NCBI GenBank assembly: GCA_002633025.1 | Contig: NMRB01002584.1 | Location: forward strand, 12,899 to 76,898 | DNA from: Notospermus geniculatus | Taxonomy: Eukaryota; Nemertea; Pilidiophora; Heteronemertea; Lineidae | Length of the DNA: 64,000 nt | Direction of reading: 5' to 3' | Shown: positions 36,136 through 49,706 of the stretch, in pieces | How positions within the stretch are numbered: position 1 is the first letter of the stretch | Layout: the number at the start of each line of letters is the position of its first letter | Made by a program: the position numbers and the translations under genes | The notes under the pieces: generated by a model | What the model was told of the DNA's origin: nothing | Seen by the model: only the letters and a program-made list of their open reading frames with translations | The model's database searches: none

Positions 36136-36779
36136 GCGTCGTTAGCCGAAGACAACGTCAAGGGCCTGTCTTCACGGCCGGGCCGGAATTGGTCCACTTG
36201 CTTTACTTTCGTCGTTGTTTCAATGTAATGAGAGGTATATCACTTGCGATATCGCCTGGCATTAGCGCTCGAACCTCCGTCACCGCACCCTAGGGCTGAA
36301 TGGGTCAATGTCGTCCTGGGTATACCTTATGTTTACCCAGGATCATCCTGGGTAATCCTTTTCTTTACCCAGGATCATCCTGCATAAAACATCTTAAAGC
36401 CTTGTCGCGTCGCTCGCCGAAGAAAATGTCAAGTTTCGCCTTCACGGCCAGGCCGGAATTGGTCTCATCGCTTTACTTTCGTCGTTGTTTCAATTTCACA
36501 TGTTTAGAAATTTATTTGCCTCAAAGCGAAGATTTCGAGTCGAAACTATGGTCAATCTGTGTGACTGGTGTGTGAGGCCACAAAATAATGTACGTAGAAT
36601 AAGAACAATGCAGAGACTTGAGGTTTCATTCAGTAATCAGTTCATATTTGAGGTAAAACGGCAATGCCAATTCCCGCGGATGCCGTCAGTTCGTTTGTCT
36701 ACTGAAGATAGGTGGTGCCATTGTGCGCTGGTGCTGTGGTGTACAGTTGGGATGTCACCCTGGTTCATTGTCATTGAAT

Positions 36780-37442
36780 AATAATAATAATAATTATTAT
36801 TATTACAACATTTATATAGCGCTTTATGTAAAAGAACTTCAAAGCGCTACGATAGACTAAAACAGTAAATAAAGTATTAAACGAAGAGAATGACTATGAT
36901 ACAAACTGTAAAGGAATAAGAAATAGTAGAATTTAAAAGATGAAAATAAAACATTTAAGAAATTGATGTTAAAAACAGTCGATATTGTCTGTGATTTAAG
37001 TTCTTAGTAATAAATTTTTAAAAGGTGAGTTTTTAACAGCTGTTTAAAGTGTTGTGTTTCTGAGACACTTTTGAGTTCATCCGGTACTTTATTCCAGAGT
37101 CTAGGCCCTGCCACCGAGAAACTAGACGAGCCAATCACCCTGCGCGTACGCACCTCCCGGCATAATCTTTTTTTCACTGGATCGGAGAGCCCGCACTGGA
37201 GTATACACCTCAATGCAGCCTGCCAGGTACTGTGGAATATTCCCTGAGAGACACTTATGCATCATGAGAATAATCTTATACTCCAGGCGTGCTTTCAGCG
37301 GGAGCCAGTGGGGGTCACGCAGCACAGGGGTGATGTGGTCTCGTCCAGCATTTACCTTTGTAAGTTGATGCATTTTCCGCCATGATGGGGCCATGAGAAC
37401 TTGGCCATGACTAAAACCAAGTGGGGAAGCAAAAAATGCCAT
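36780..37442 (-). mobile_element. CR1-like LINE 3' end
   Basis: Minus-strand frames 37442-37122 and 37213-37004 give HITPVLRDPHWLPLKARLEYKI-type sequence, then RALRSS, SSFSVAGPRLWNKVPDELK and FKQLLKTHLLK, the usual C-terminus of CR1-clade ORF2. One frameshift separates them. The 3' end runs into an ATT microsatellite at 36780-36805. 5'-truncated and inactive. Confidence 0.75.
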
Positions 37443-37734
37443 AAAAAATTACGTTTACATCTGTTGTTTTACACTTTGCTGAGATCAACATCAAAGATGA
37501 TACTTGGTTGACAAAGAATAACTTGTGTTTTTTATCTGTCTGTTGTTGAGTTCTTTATTGGAAGAGTGACAGCAGTTACGCTACCATCTGGGCATTGTCT
37601 GTGAATGTTATGCAATGAATAAGGTACCGTACAGATTGTCAATAACAACAGGAATCCCCACCCTGCAACAAATGCAATTTTAGGTCATTTTGTTCAAACA
37701 GTGCTAGATTAGTCATGCGTAACGGTATTCCAAC

Positions 37735-37862
37735 ATGAATGGTATCATTTTGAAGCTAAGATCCAGAGGATTAATATGACCTGTGTATATTTGTCGTATC
37801 CATCCTAGATATATAGATACTGGAGAAAATACCAACTGTTGCGTTTTTATACACCCTGTAGA
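37735..37862. mobile_element. Tc1/mariner-like MITE, copy 2 (one end clear)
   Basis: GAAGCTAAGATCCAGAGG, GGATTAATAT and the end TTTTTATACACCCTG match 24987-25174; the left end is degraded. Confidence 0.55.
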
Positions 37863-38132
37863 GACAAAGTGTCGATCATCTCTGAAGACACGAAATCTAA
37901 ATAAACTTGTCATCCAACTACTCAGGCTTGTTTAGTGCCATTCTTGGATTTATACTGAGTGCCTTTAACTTGGGGCACAATGTCCAAAACGCATTATTCA
38001 ACACAGTACTGTCTCTCATGTATCACACGCTTGATATCCTCAGTCCTGTACAACAATATAACAATCAACCATCCAATCTGCTCGTTCCCTTTGAGATCCT
38101 TCCACTCCTAGTGACTATGCCCTCTCTAACTT

Positions 38133-40770
38133 TCACACTTTCATACCGAGTAGCAGACTGAGATGGGAGTTTGGCAGATTGGGGGCTGGATTTGCCCTAT
38201 TTTCAACCAACGGCTCATTATCAGGTGTCTCAGCCTCAATGAGGCTTTCCCTCTCAGAAACAACAGGTGGGTTTTCCAGTGTACGATACATGTGTCTCCT
38301 GCTGCGCTTGAAACTTCTGCCGGATTGCGATTCAACCAGTACACTCCTCGGCTGTGCCAACTCTTGCTTCACTACACCATACTCCCACTGATTCCCATTT
38401 CTGAATCTGACAAGCTCAGCAGGCACTGGCTGATGAATACAATGACTTTTCCTGTCATTATACATTTTTTGCTTTTCCTGCCTGGCTTTCAAATTCTGAA
38501 TCATGGGTGGCACAACATGTGGCTTCAACAACTTTTCCGAAGTGGGCAGTTTAGACCTGAGCAACCTGCAATGCAGCATCTGGCTGGGGGAGAAACCATC
38601 GGTACCATCAAGAGGGGTATTCCTGAACTCAAGTAGGGAAATGAATGGATCTTTATGGTCCATGCAGGCCTTCTTCATCAGTCTCTTAACTGACTTTACA
38701 GCACTCTCAACTTGCCATTGGACTGAGAACCCTGGGCTGATCGTGACAATCTCAAACTCCCAATCCCGGGCAAACTGGCGGTACTCCTGACTGTCATAGC
38801 AAGCAAGGGCCATTGTCACGCGGGGTATTCCCAGTCTCGCAAATACAGATTTTGACGCTTTGATCACAGAGTGTGCAGCCTTGTCCGGGATTCTGATAAC
38901 TTCTGGGAATAATCCACCAGCAGAAGGAAATTCTCTGAGCCAATCTCAAACAAGTCAGACCCAATTTTGAACCATGGGGACTGAGGCAGCTCATGGGGTA
39001 TCATTGGCTCAGGGGGACGTCTGTCCCTGAACTGCATGCGTGTTGGACATCTAGAGACCATTTCTTCAATTTTTCCACTCATGCCGACCCAAAACATCAC
39101 TGAGCGAGCTCTCTGTTTGGACTTAACTATGCCCTGGTGACTTTCATGCAATCTTGACAACATTTCTGGCTGCATGACCTTGGGAATAATTATTTGATTT
39201 CCCCTAAACAAGATCCTTTCACACTCTACGATCTCAGCATGAAATGGGTAGTAGGGACGGGCCTCAGGAGGCACAGCCTGTCTCCGCTCGGGCCATCCTG
39301 ACCTGACAAGCTGACTGACCTTGATCATAGCGGGGTCTTGTGCGGACAATCTACGGATTTCTTCACGCTTTTGATCAGACACGGGTAGCTGGCTTACAAT
39401 ACTAGGGACTTTCAGCAAGGCTCCGTATCGTCGATTCGTATCACGTATGACGTATGATTTTAATAGAAAATGCATTAACTCGATACGTCATACGTGACAC
39501 GGATTGACGATACAGAGCCTTGCTGAAAGTCCCAATTGAGGACTCCCGGGTCCTCATCGCACTCTGGACTTGGGCTTTTCACCGCGGCTCGACTTAACGC
39601 GTCTGGGATTAGCATATCCTTTCCTGGAATCCAAGTGACCTCTAGGTCATACGCGAGCAAATTCATGCGCATTCTCTGCAATCGCGGGCTCAATTTTTGC
39701 AATGGCTTCTGAAAGATGCCGACTAGGGGCTGATGATCAGTGTGCACCACGGTTTTGGCGCCATAGATGTAATCATGAAATCTGCGGCAACCAAAGTGAA
39801 TCGCGCTCATTTCTCTCTCTATGGTGGCGTAATTCTTTTCAGCGCTAATTAGCCTGCGCGACGCGTACGCCACTGGCTGCCGATTCTGACTGATCATAGC
39901 ACATAGGCCAAAACTACTTGCGTCCGTCGAGAGGGTCACCGGTTTTGCCGCGTCATAGTATTTCAAAGCTGGGGTTTCTGATGCGGCCTGGGTCAACTCA
40001 CGATATGCATCATCATGACGTCTATCCCATGTCCATTCTACGCCTTTCTCTAGTAATTCGCGGAGCGGCGCAGACATTCGCGATAAATTTGGGACGAATT
40101 TCGCAGGTACACATGATGCCTAGAAACGCCTCTAACTCGGCCTTGATTGTGGGTTTGGGCATCTCTTGGAGCGCTCTAATCCGCTCTGGGTCTGCCGTTA
40201 GGCCCTCATCTGTCATCAAATGACCAGAGTAGCCTACGGAATCTTTACCGATCTCACATTTTGGACGATTAAACTTCAGGCCAGAGTACCGGGCACGTTC
40301 AAAGAATACCTCTAAGCGATCATCATGGACTTCGTCGACATCTCCTGACAGGAGCATATCATCCACAATGGTATCTAGGCCTTCAACTGTACCAAATTCC
40401 TACACCATGGCACGTTGCCATATTTCTCCTGCAGAGCTAATACCAAAGGGCATCCTCAGAAATACAAAGCGACCCCAGGGACTGTTGAAACAGGTTTACT
40501 TTGAACTGGCTGGGGTCAGCTTGAGTTGCCAGTAGCCAGCTGTGGCATCAAACTTGGAAAAAACCCTGTTGGGCATTTTAGCGGCAACTTGTTCAAGGGT
40601 GGTGGATGGATAATGTTGGCGGCGTATGGCTTTGTTCAAGGGGATAGGGTCTAGACACACTCTCACATACCATTTTTCTTCATGACTGTTGTTATTTGGC
40701 TGACCCACTCAGTTGGTTCGGTGATGGGCTCAATTACCCCTAGCCTAACCATTCGATCTCGGTAGGATCA
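38133..40770 (-). mobile_element. Ty3/gypsy retrotransposon, 5'-truncated and frameshifted pol
   Basis: Minus strand, in order: RT (40708-40496, LDPIPLNKAIRRQHYPSTT, FSKFDATAGYWQLKL; 40366-40022, DDMLLSGD, FNRPKCEIG, FLGIM), RNase H (40077-39475, LSTDASSFGLCA, VAYASRRL, DHQPL, DALSRA), integrase zinc finger and core (39475-38864, LHESHQG, then CPTR where the usual last Cys is Arg; IGSDLFE), and the integrase C-terminus (38867-38133). Gag and protease are missing; the right edge meets a LINE at about 40770. Several frameshifts, and a foldback at 39405, make it dead. Confidence 0.85.
39405..39533. mobile_element. 129-bp foldback inserted in the gypsy pol
   Basis: Arms GGGACTTTCAGCAAGGCTCC and the complement ending TTGCTGAAAGTCCC, extending through TACGTGATACG-type blocks; loop near 39465. 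It separates RNase H from integrase. Confidence 0.75.
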
Positions 40771-41341
40771 CCATTACCAAGTCATTTGCTATCTCAAAAT
40801 TTTTGTATGCTGCGTCAGTATTTGATGTACCTGACGAAGTTGTCAAGCAAATCGAGAGGTGCATCTATAGGTTTATATGGAATGGTGGGTCAGAAAAGGT
40901 TAAAAGGGCAACTCTGACCCTGGACCACAAAAAAGGTGGACTTAGAATGCTAGATTTGAACAAAATGATATTAGCAAATAGAATAATGTGGACAAAACGT
41001 TTGCTAAATCCAGATGTACTGTCATTTTGGAAATTGTCCTTGGAACCGGCACTCGCGCCAATTGGAGGCAGTGGGCTATTATATAACTCAAAATATGAGT
41101 TAGAGACGTTGAAAATTGCTGCCATGCCACAATTTTACCTTAATGTGTTTACCAACGGGAGGCGAGTGTCCGTTCCTTGTAAGGCAATTATTTGGAATAA
41201 TGAAAGTGTGAAACATAGAGGTCGAACATTGTTTTTTGATGATGTTTATGAAAGTGGAATAGTTCATGTACGTCTGATTTGTTTGATCGATGAAAATGGA
41301 AACGTCTTAAATATTGATGTGGTAAAAGGAAACTTTAGGAA
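40771..41341 (+). mobile_element. LINE ORF2 C-terminal fragment
   Basis: The + frame gives FLYAASVFDVPDEVVKQIE, FIWNGGSEKVKRATL and KGGLRMLDLNKMILANRIMW, the region that follows the RT domain of L1-like LINEs. 5'-truncated into the gypsy pol and cut on the right by the BEL LTR at 41342. Confidence 0.75.
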
Positions 41342-42202
41342 TGGTCGGGCCAATTGTCGACACGAGTCAAGAAATAGCAGAAGATCGAATACTCAGAAAC
41401 AGCAATTTATTCTTCTACTTCCATAACGTAACTACATACGTTCGTTGGTTCGGTTTCGGTTAACTGCAAATTATAAAATATAAGGAGGTAAGTATTCGAC
41501 AACCAATAAAATAATGTTTAAGCAAATAGGTACGAGTGTATCGATACGAAAGAGACGGGAAAACGGAAGAAATTCTAAACCAAAGAATTCGGCCGAAAAC
41601 GGAAAATTATCTATATACAGCCAACTTACCAAATTTGGCCTACTTCACTCTTTACGACGTGCACTCCAGGACCGTGGCGAGAAGCGAATACCCGGCAAAA
41701 CGCCCCTGGATTTAAAGCCCAGCGAAGCCATTGTCACACTAAGTGACCAATAGAAACGTTAAGAAAGCTGGAAGGGTCCACAATTGAATGGGACCAACCA
41801 AAGCCAAAAAAGTGTTCAAGGAGTATATAATTTTAAAGGGACTATATTAATTTTAAAGATTCCAAACCAAATGAAAGAGGGAAACTAAACTTCCGGTATC
41901 CACCATCGCCACGCCCCTGACGCACGCTGCAACAGCGTCGTCTGAATAATATTTCTAAATTTTTGATCTCAATTACATCTTATCTTACTAGTTACTCCTG
42001 AAGTATTTAAACACTTATCCGATTAATAGTAACTATAGCAAGCCATAAAACACTAAGGTGCAATTTAACTCTGAACAATGAAACTATATATACTTCTCAT
42101 CAGTTCTTAATACTACTAGCCTACTTAATTCGACAGACCTCTTACATATAATCAACACCAAGTCGGGTAAGCTTCAATATTCTTGGCAATGACAATCCAA
42201 CA
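41342..42202 (-). repeat. BEL/Pao LTR (3' LTR of the main copy)
   Basis: Nearly identical to 47746-48609 over about 860 bp. The minus-strand end is CCCGACCA. The inner boundary is approximate. A few substitutions and small indels separate the two LTRs, which suggests recent insertion. Confidence 0.75.
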
Positions 42203-42214
42203 GCAATGAATGCA

Positions 42215-45200
42215 TTAAGCTTCTTGTAAAAGACAAATCTTTGAGGCTGGGCGCATCAAGACGCCACCTGCAGTTTTCACCCTAAGCACTCTCACGCGAC
42301 CATCTCTCCCAGGAATGGTCTCTACTACCTTTGCCAATGGCCACTGGCCGCGCGGTACTCCATCATTTGCAACCAAAACTACATCATTAACTTTCAAGTT
42401 GCTTGCTTCAGAACGCCATTTTGAAGTTACAGTCAATGTAGGAAGATATTCTCTCCTCCATCGTTTCCAAAATTGATCTATCAACACCTGCGTCTGAATC
42501 CAACGTTTCCTACTAGACAGTTGACGTTCAGTAGTTCTGACAGGAGCATAGGCCCCGACACTGCACTTTGCCAGGAAATGACCAGGGGTTAGGGGCTCAG
42601 GATCACCAACATCAGTGCTGACATAAGTAAGCGGGCGACTATTCAGAATGGATTCTACTTCACACAAGACTGTATGGAGGACATCCTCATAAACAGTGCG
42701 GTCCTTCATGACAGCCCTCAAGGAAGACTTGACACTTTTCACCAACGACTCCCAAGCGCCACCTATATGTGGAGCTCTGGGGCAGATATGATAGAACGTA
42801 ATGCCACGGTTTGCCATGGCGTCATGAACCTTGCTGTCTTTTAATAGATTTGCAATAGCTTCTTTCAACTCACGGCTCGCCCCGAAAAAGTTAGTACCAT
42901 TTATCACTATATATCTCACAAGGAGTGCCGCGTCTCGCAACAAATCGTCTCAGTGCCATAATAAAAGAGTCAGAGTCCATGGAAGCGACCGGCTCCAAAT
43001 GAATCGCGCGCGCACGCTCAGGCATGTGAACAAAGAAACCCATCTTTTCTCGCATGATCGCCCTCTCTTCACCAAGAAGGGGCCAAAGTAATCTAGACCA
43101 GTTATGCTAAATACAGGGCGCATGTCTAATACGCGAGCTAGTGGTAACTGTGCCATTTTTGGCACAACAGGGCGCACGCGCCGGCGATGACAATACAAGC
43201 AAGCATCACTTTCTTCACAAGCACCCGAACTTGGATAATCCACAAAGTCTGGCGCAAGTGGGCTATTGTAGGCCGCTGTGATGTAATCTAACATGCGCGT
43301 CCTTTACCAAAAGTTCAGCTATGGCATGGGTTCTTGGCAAAATAATTTGATGACGCGATTCTGGTGGAATATTTGCGTTTTCTAAACGACCACCAACTCT
43401 AAGAACACCCTCACTCAAAATGGGCGTCAACGCCAACAGCCGACTGTTTCGCGGCAAAGGCAACTCAGATGACAAAGCACGAATTTCTTCAGGAAAGACT
43501 TCCCGTTGTGCAGATTTTGTCAAATACAACAGGGCCTCATTGAGTTCATCCGCGGTGAGCAGACCAGATCTACGTTCATGCGGACGGCGCGTGTAGATGT
43601 GACAGAACCTAAAACACCAAGCTGTAACGCGTTGTAGTCTTCGTAAACTAGAGAACTTGGCAGGGTCAAGCAAACAGCCTTCTTCTTGAGTCACAACAGC
43701 CACGCGTTTCACTTCACAATCAGTCTCGCTCAACTCAGGTTGCCAGAGCTGACAAGGCCATGTAGATTCATCCCCCCACAGGAATTCAGGGCCCCTGAAC
43801 CAACGGCCACCAATGATCAATTGAGACACTGATAATCCCCGTGAGCAGTCATCTGCGGGATTAAGGTGTCCAGGAACAAATCTCCATTGTTCAGGTTGAC
43901 TAACCTGCCTAATCTCGGACACACGGTTGGCAACAAATGTCTTCAGTCGTTTAGAACCATTGCTTATATACTGAAGCACAATCAGAGAGTCTGTCCAAAA
44001 ATAAGAATCTGAAATGTCCAAATCTAATTCAGACTGTACTGTTTTCTGCAGACGAACAGCTAACACAGCAGCCTGGAGTTTAAGGCGTGGCAAGGTCAGG
44101 CAATTCCTTTTTACTGGTGCCACGCGTGTCTTGGCGACAACAAATGCGACATGAATTTCACCCAAGGGTGACAACATCTGTAGATAACACACTGCCCCGA
44201 ACGCCTTTTCAGAGGCATCTGCAAAGATATGCAGAACAAACTTAACAGGATGAAAATCAACTGGCCACAAACAACGTGGTAACTCTAGATTCGTAAGGTC
44301 ACTCAATTCGGCCAACCAGTTCAGCCAATCTTCAAGGGCAATTTCAGTAATGGGGTCATCCCAGCTCAACCCTTCTTCCCAGAGTTGCTGAAGTAAGAGC
44401 TTGGCCCTGAGAACAAATGGGGCAACAATACCCAAAGGATCAAACACAGAGCTTACAGCACTCAGAATGCCGCGCTTTGTACACATGGTTTTGATCTCAA
44501 CGGAGCTGAAGGTGAAGATGTCATGTTTCATGTCGCAACTCATGCCTAACGTCCTACATATGGTCCTAGTTTTATCGTCAAGGTCAAGGTTGATGACTGT
44601 GGATATACCTAACTCAGGGTCAAGTTCGCCAATCGCATTCAACACCTCGTGGTTGTTAGAAGCCCATTTGGTGAGCTTGAAACCCCCGGTAGCCGTCAGA
44701 CCAATCAACTCGAATACAAGAGAAACTGCCTCCTGCACAGAATCCACAGACTTAAGCATATCATCAACATAGAATATGCGTCGGACTGTATGCAAGGCCT
44801 GGTCACTGAAACTACCGGTACTCTCATTATCATTTGCGCATCGTCTAAGGCACGCAGCACGGGGAACTCTTGGCTCCAAAAATATGGACCACCATTTGAT
44901 ATTCCTCAGGGGGACCACTTGTCGTCATGTCCTCTTTCCACAGGAAGCGCAGCGCATCGCGATCAGCGGGGGGAACGAAAACATGATGAAACATGCCTTC
45001 AACGTCAGCGGACATAGCCACTGTGCCACATCGAAACCTCAATAAAACACCAACCAAACTATTGATCAAATCTGGACCTGTAAGCAACTGACTGTTCAGG
45101 CTTTTGCCACAATACGTTGCTGCTGCGTCAAAGACAACTCTCAATTTCTCTGGTTTTTTGGGGTTTACCACACCATGGTGTGGAAGATAATAGGTGCGAT

Positions 45201-45519
45201 CACTGGTCAACTTCGTTTCTTCCGCAGACATTTTCCTGGCAAAGCCATTGCTCACATAACCATTTAACACATTCATATACCTTTGACATTGAGCAGGGTC
45301 TCTATCAAGTTTTCGTTCCAAGGACTTAAACCTACGTTCTGCGAGCGGACGATTGTTGGGAAGTTCTACCGGGTTCTTGGCCCACAACATGCTAACTTCA
45401 TAATGACCAGATGACTGTAGAAAAACAACGCCTATAGAAATTACTGTGAATTTACAGCAGTTTTTTACAGTGGATGAACTGTAGACTGAATTTACATTAG
45501 AGGCACGGTTAAAAAACAT
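42215..45519 (-). pseudogene. BEL/Pao pol: RT, RNase H, integrase (frameshifted)
   Basis: Minus strand. RT: HHGVVNPKKPEKLRVVFDA and SADVEGMFHHV (45519-44845), YVDDML near the start of 44918-43263. RNase H: LHIFADASEKAFGAVCYLQ, TDSLIVLQYI. Integrase: the zinc-binding region, then GLDYFGPF, an ITFYHICPRAPHIGGAWESL block with the catalytic Glu, and the C-terminus to 42215. Frame breaks occur near 44880, 43280 and 42945. The second copy at 48622-49701 shows the same integrase in one open frame, so these breaks are mutations or sequence errors. Confidence 0.88.
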
Positions 45520-45766
45520 TGTACATGTACATTGTCATTTTACAGTGAAATACTTCTAATACTAATCTTAATAACTAATTGTAGAATAAGAAATATGGCG
45601 AATAAAAACTATAGGAATGTTGCCTCCTCCTATACCAACATGGTAACAACATAATTTTGTACAATAAACCTCGCTCATTATTTTTGTGGGGTGTCAAGTT
45701 TTTGGAAATGATGGTTCATTGCACCACACATATGAAAAACTTTTATTTGAATGAAATGCCCGACTC

Positions 45767-47670
45767 CTACGTCCTATTTATGGTAACTTGAATGTTACGG
45801 CTTACTCGGCCTGACAGAGTCCCCTGATCAGGGTTTTTTCGATCGACAGGAGTCTCCCACTCCTGGCCCCTCTTCAACCACNTATCGACAATGCTACCAT
45901 TAGGTGCGTGTACCCTTACATGTAGTGTTTGTAAGTAAACGGTCGATGATGTAACTTGCGCAATACCCCAAACACCAACATGTGGACTACTACCAGCAGG
46001 CTTATTGTTCGCCTTCTGAGGCGGGTCACGATCCCACGCGTCATGTAATACGGTCGCGTGTCTTTTACCACAGTCATTGGCCTTGCACTTGATCTTTAGA
46101 AAACAACCACTGGAGCGGTGGGTTCTCTTGGTACAAAGAAAACACCGTCCTTGTTGTTTGAACCATGCTAACCTATCAGCAGGGGCCAACCTAAGAAACT
46201 TGTGGCATGCATCCAACCAATGGTCATTCCCTGAACAAAAGACGCAGTGTTTGGGTTTGGCATTGTCTGCACCTGTAGATGTCATTAAGGTAGACAGACC
46301 AGACTTTGGCTTGGATCCCCCTTCTGACTTGACCTTCGCACCGGCATTTGTTTTAACCTGAGGTACGTTTTCCTTAGGGGCCACTACATGCATAGAACTG
46401 TACCTCAGAGCTTCTTCCTTCTTCAAAAGCCACTGATGAAATAATGCTACTGTGGGGTCACCCTTACCATACTTTACCACGTAACTACCCCAGGACTCCA
46501 GCATATTCGTGGGCAGTTTGGAAACCAGGTCAGAAAGGAGGCACTTACCCTGTAGATCTGCTGTGTAACCCATGGTTACAAATATTTGCATAAGCTGTGA
46601 CACTCAAGTACAAAAAGCACCAACGTCCGTGATACCACGTAATTTGGGCCACGCTCGTACCTTGCGAATATATGCTTCTATGGCAAAAGCCGGATTCCCA
46701 TATATCCTCTGCAACTCGCTTAACACTAATGAATAATTCTTACCATCCAGCAACAACCCAAAAACCTTGCTCTCTGGCTCCTTACCCAAAAAGGTCTTCA
46801 AAAACCCCAATTTCTGAGAAGTCGTTAGGGCCGGATTGTCATGTATCAAATTCTTGAAAAATTTAGTGACCACTCTGGCCACTCTACAGGGTCCCCAGAG
46901 AAAGTCTCAAGAGAAAACTGTGGAAGTCCGCAATTCGGATATGGAACCATAGAGCCAGGATATAGGCCTACTACTTGGGGTGCCGGGTTCTGATTTCCTT
47001 TCTGCAAATCGTCTATCCAGTTACTAATGCGAGGTTGACAAGTAAAGGACCCGGGCGTTGCTTGACCTACATTATCTGGGCTCCAAACACGCGTCTCCTG
47101 AGCATACACCTTCTGACTCTGCGGGGTTGGGCATCGCCCCCGTGAAGAATCAAAAGATTCCGAGTGTCGGCTGCCGCGTAATTGCCCAGGAGAGGCGAGT
47201 TCAGGAGATTCATGCAAAATACTTTCCCTTTCACACTCCCAAATGCAACGCCTAGGCTCTGTGCTGTCAGCCCCGCATTCATCAATCACTATATATTCAG
47301 ATTGAGATTGTTCTAAGTCTTTATTCTCCTCCTGCCTGGCAACACTAGGATTCTTCCCGAAATTTCTCAATGACTTGGATTTTTGTTGCAGATCATCTGC
47401 CTCATCACTTAACATTTGTAAACGTAAATTCAGCATTTTAAATTTTTGTCCTAGCTCAGATTCAGAGGGGGTCTCATCCTGCTGGAAGCGAACACGTGTT
47501 CTATCAGAACCGGCTTGTTCTTTCTTAACTGGGATACGAGGGGTGGTTCTTTCTTGATGCTCAGACTCCGAGTACAGGGTATAGTTTCTGAGTATATTTG
47601 GTGCCGACTTCGGGCGAGTGTCCATGGTGCTGTTTCGGTGTACGTAGATATATAGAGTGCGGCTGGACAC
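45767..47670 (-). pseudogene. BEL/Pao gag with zinc knuckles (interrupted)
   Basis: Minus strand; the likely start is the Met at 47625 (MDTRPKSAPN). An acidic coiled-coil N-terminus, FSGDPVEWPEW and a capsid-like segment LGKEPESKVFGLLLDGKNY lead to zinc-binding CVFCSGNDHWLDAC and CFLCTKRTHRSSGC. A frameshift lies near 46860, an in-frame TGA near 46604, and an N at 45882. Confidence 0.82.
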
Positions 47671-47745
47671 TTACCTTGCCACGGTCCTGGTCCTGGTTAT
47701 CGTGTGCACGTCGTCCTGATGTCGTCTGGTGAATTTGTTAACTTA

Positions 47746-48609
47746 TGGTCGGGCCAATTGTCGACACGAGTCAAGAAATAGCAGAAGATTCTTATACTCA
47801 GAAACAGCAATTTCTTCTTCTTCTACTTCCATAACGTAACTACATACGTTCGTTGGTTCGGTTTTTCGGTTAACTGTAAATTATAAAATATAAGGAGGTA
47901 AGTATTCGACAACCAATAAAATAATGTTTAAGCAAATAGGTACGAGTGTATCGATACGAAAGAGACGGGAAAACAGAAGAAATTCTAAACCAAAGAATTC
48001 GGCCGAAAACGGAAAATTATCTATATACAGCCAACTTACCAAATTTGGCCTACTTCACTCTTTACGACGTGCACTCCAGGACCGTGGCGAGAAGCGAATA
48101 CCCGGCAAAACGCCCCTGGATTTAAAGCCCAGCGAAGCCATTGTCACACTAAGTGACCAATAGAAACGTTAAGAAAGCTGGAAGGGTCCACAATTGAATG
48201 GGACCAACCAAAGCCAAAAAAGGGTTCAAGGAGTATATAAATTTAAAGGGACTATATTAATTTTAAAGATTCCAAACCAAATGAAAGAGGGAAACTAAAC
48301 TTCCGGTATCCACCATCGCCACGCCCCTGACGCACGCTGCAACAGCGTCGTCTGAATAATATTTGTAAATTTTTAATCTCAATTACATCTTATCTTGCTA
48401 GTTACTCCTGAAGTATTTAAACACTTATCCGATTAATAGTAACTATAGCAAGCCATAAAACACTTAAGTGCAATTTAACTCTGAACAATGAAACTAGATA
48501 TACTTCTCATCAGTTCTTAATACTAGCCTACTTAATTCGACAGACCTCTTACATATAATCAACACCAAGTCGGGTAAGCTTCAATATTCTTGGCAATGAC
48601 AATCCAACA
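47746..48609 (-). repeat. BEL/Pao LTR (shared between two copies)
   Basis: It acts as the 5' LTR of the copy to its left, while its right side joins the integrase 3' end of a second copy. See 41342-42202 for its partner. Confidence 0.75.
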
Positions 48610-48621
48610 GCAATGAATGCA

Positions 48622-49706
48622 TTAAGCTTCTTCTAAAAGACAAATCTTTGAGGCTGGGCGCATCAAGACGCCACCTGCAGTTTTCACCCTAAGCACTCTC
48701 ACGCGACCATCTCTCCCAGGAATGGTCTCTACTACCTTTGCCAATGGCCACTGGCCGCGCGGTACACCATCGTCTGCAACCAAAACTACATCATTAACTT
48801 TCAAGTTGCTTGCCTCAGAACGCCATTTTGAAGTTACAGTCAATGTAGGAAGATATTCTCTCCTCCATCGTTTCCAAAATTGATCTGTCAACACCTGCGT
48901 CTGAATCCAACGTTTCCTACTAGACAGTTGACGTTCAGTAGTCTTGACAGGAGCATAGGCCCCGACACTGCACTTTGCCAGGAAATGACCAGGGGTAAGG
49001 GGCTCAGGATCACCAACATCGGTACTGACATAAGTTAGCGGGCGACTATTCAGAATGGATTCTACTTCACACAAGACTGTATGGAGGACATCCTCATAAA
49101 CAGTGCGGTCCTTCATGACAGCCCTCAAGGAAGACTTGACACTTTTCACCAACGACTCCCAAGCGCCACCTATATGTGGAGCTCTGGGACAGATATGATA
49201 GAACGTAATGCCACGGTTTGCCATGGCGTCATGAACCTTGCTGTCTTTCAATAGATTTGCAATGGCTTCTTTCAACTCACGGCTCGCCCCGACAAAGTTA
49301 GTACCATTATCACTATATATCTCACAAGGAGTGCCGCGTCGCGCAACAAATCGTCTCAGTGCCATAATGAAAGAGTCAGAGTCCATGGAAGCGACCGGCT
49401 CCAAATGAATCGCGCGCACGCTCAGACATGTGAACAAAGAAACCCATCTTTTCTCGCATGATCGCCCTCTCTTCACCAAGAAGGGGCCAAAATAATCTAG
49501 ACCAGTTATGCTAAATACAGGGCGCATGTCTAATACGCGAGCTAGTGGTAACTGTGCCATTTTTGGCACAACAGGGCGCACGCGCCGGCGATGACAATAC
49601 AAGCAAGCATAGATCACTTTCTTCACAAGCACCCGAACTTGGATAATCCACAAAGTCTGGCGCAAGTGGGCTATTGTATGCTCTCGGCCGCTGTGATGCA
49701 ATCTAA
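48622..49706 (-). mobile_element. Second BEL/Pao copy: intact integrase segment
   Basis: A 359-aa open frame (49701-48622), about 98% identical to the broken one at 42215-43294. DDE catalytic residues are visible: LDYFGPF, YSDNGTNFVG, HIGGAWESLV. The zinc-binding CLYC follows an HH pair. The copy is truncated at about 49706, where it abuts Penelope-like sequence. Confidence 0.85.

Noticed and set aside
48622-49701. Integrase of the viral element
   Set aside because: It is on the opposite strand, is nearly identical to the BEL integrase and adjoins a BEL LTR.
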